From: Vogesella alkaliphila
Lineage (GTDB): Bacteria > Pseudomonadota > Gammaproteobacteria > Burkholderiales > Chromobacteriaceae
DNA length: 64,000 nucleotides
NCBI RefSeq assembly: GCF_014652475.1
Contig: NZ_BMYW01000004.1
Span: 107,129 to 171,128 of the forward strand
Direction: 5' to 3'
Shown here in pieces: positions 63,869 through 64,000 of this stretch. The stretch's first letter is position 1, and each line of letters begins with the position of its first letter. A program made the position numbers and the translations under genes. Below the pieces are notes generated by a model. It was not told the DNA's origin. It saw nothing but the letters and a program-made list of their open reading frames with translations, and searched no databases.

Positions 63869-64000
63869 GCACGGCAAAAATGCGGCTATTCGTTTATTAC
63901 ATAATCATGGTTGGCATGACGGTTGCGGCCAACCTTTTGCTCAAGTCCGGGGCCGAAAAATCCGGCAACAGCCTGATCGAACTATTCAATATCAGGATAC
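63865..64000 (+). CDS. EmrE/ArnE-like small membrane transporter, N-terminal part (cut by window edge)
   Basis: The frame is open from the ATG at 63865 (overlapping the previous stop as ATGA) to the window end. It begins with MSTAKMRLF and a first hydrophobic helix (YYIIMVGMTVAANLLLKSG), the pattern of the first helix of SMR/EamA-type proteins such as ArnE/ArnF lipid-linked-sugar flippases. With the GT-C-like and methyltransferase genes it suggests a system that moves or modifies a polyprenyl-linked sugar. The first-helix segment A-A-N-L-L is itself a dispersed-motif copy (63923-63940). Confidence 0.65.
   Translation, partial: MSTAKMRLFVYYIIMVGMTVAANLLLKSGAEKSGNSLIELFNIRI

Overview
This window is GC-rich bacterial chromosome with short intergenic gaps, many 1-4 bp ATGA-type gene overlaps, and clear Shine-Dalgarno (SD) sites. 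Gene content (BLUF-folE, ribE-ribBA-ribH-nusB-thiL-pgpA, acnB, a complete Tad pilus locus, TadD with a LytR_C tail) points to a betaproteobacterium, most likely Neisseriales (Chromobacteriaceae, Vogesella/Chromobacterium-like). That placement is an inference from protein character, not from a search.

Layout. 1-6.4 kb: 3' end of pgi, pncC, and a four-gene ABC importer of the BMP/PnrA nucleoside type. 6.4-8.8 kb: a divergent tyrosine recombinase / KfrA-type coiled-coil pair resembling TnpS/TnpT of Tn4651-type transposons, with a recombination-site-like inverted repeat between them and no transposase. 8.9-15.2 kb: housekeeping genes (trpC, YheT-type hydrolase, mog, darP on the minus strand; pmbA, patatin, dsbB on the plus strand). 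15.2-16.9 kb: a 56-codon small gene, a BLUF photoreceptor and folE. 17-23.4 kb: the fructose PTS operon fruB-fruK-fruA with a divergent LacI-family repressor and two matching operators. 23.5-26.7 kb: prfC-mscS-tetR. 26.9-31.2 kb: riboflavin genes, nusB, thiL, pgpA. 31.2-46.3 kb: a GAF/PAS/GGDEF diguanylate cyclase, rhlE, hyi-garR, an unknown gene, a tandem-receiver protein, a LysR regulator divergent from acnB, a periplasmic binding protein, a TPR protein, a CoxE/VWA protein, an aldehyde dehydrogenase and tRNA-Ser(UGA). 46.4-60.3 kb: a complete Tad/Flp pilus locus read leftward, from two Flp pilins through prepilin peptidase, an extra AAA+ ATPase, CpaB, secretin, a small lipoprotein, TadG, two TadE-type pseudopilins, TadZ, TadA, TadB and TadC to TadD. 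60.4-64 kb: divergent from the pilins and less GC-rich, a GT-C-like multi-pass membrane protein, two SAM methyltransferases and the start of an EmrE/ArnE-like small transporter. These look like envelope-glycan or lipid-carrier genes.

The strongest signal not explained by genes is a dispersed motif, GTTGGCCGCA (longer form CAAGGTTGGCCGCAA). I count at least 38 exact 10-mers by eye, about one per 1.7 kb. They occur on both strands, in all three reading frames of genes, and in gaps as perfect inverted pairs. Density, balanced strand use and inverted pairs after genes all resemble the DNA uptake sequences of Neisseriaceae and Pasteurellaceae, but the motif is unrelated to the Neisseria core GTCTGAA.
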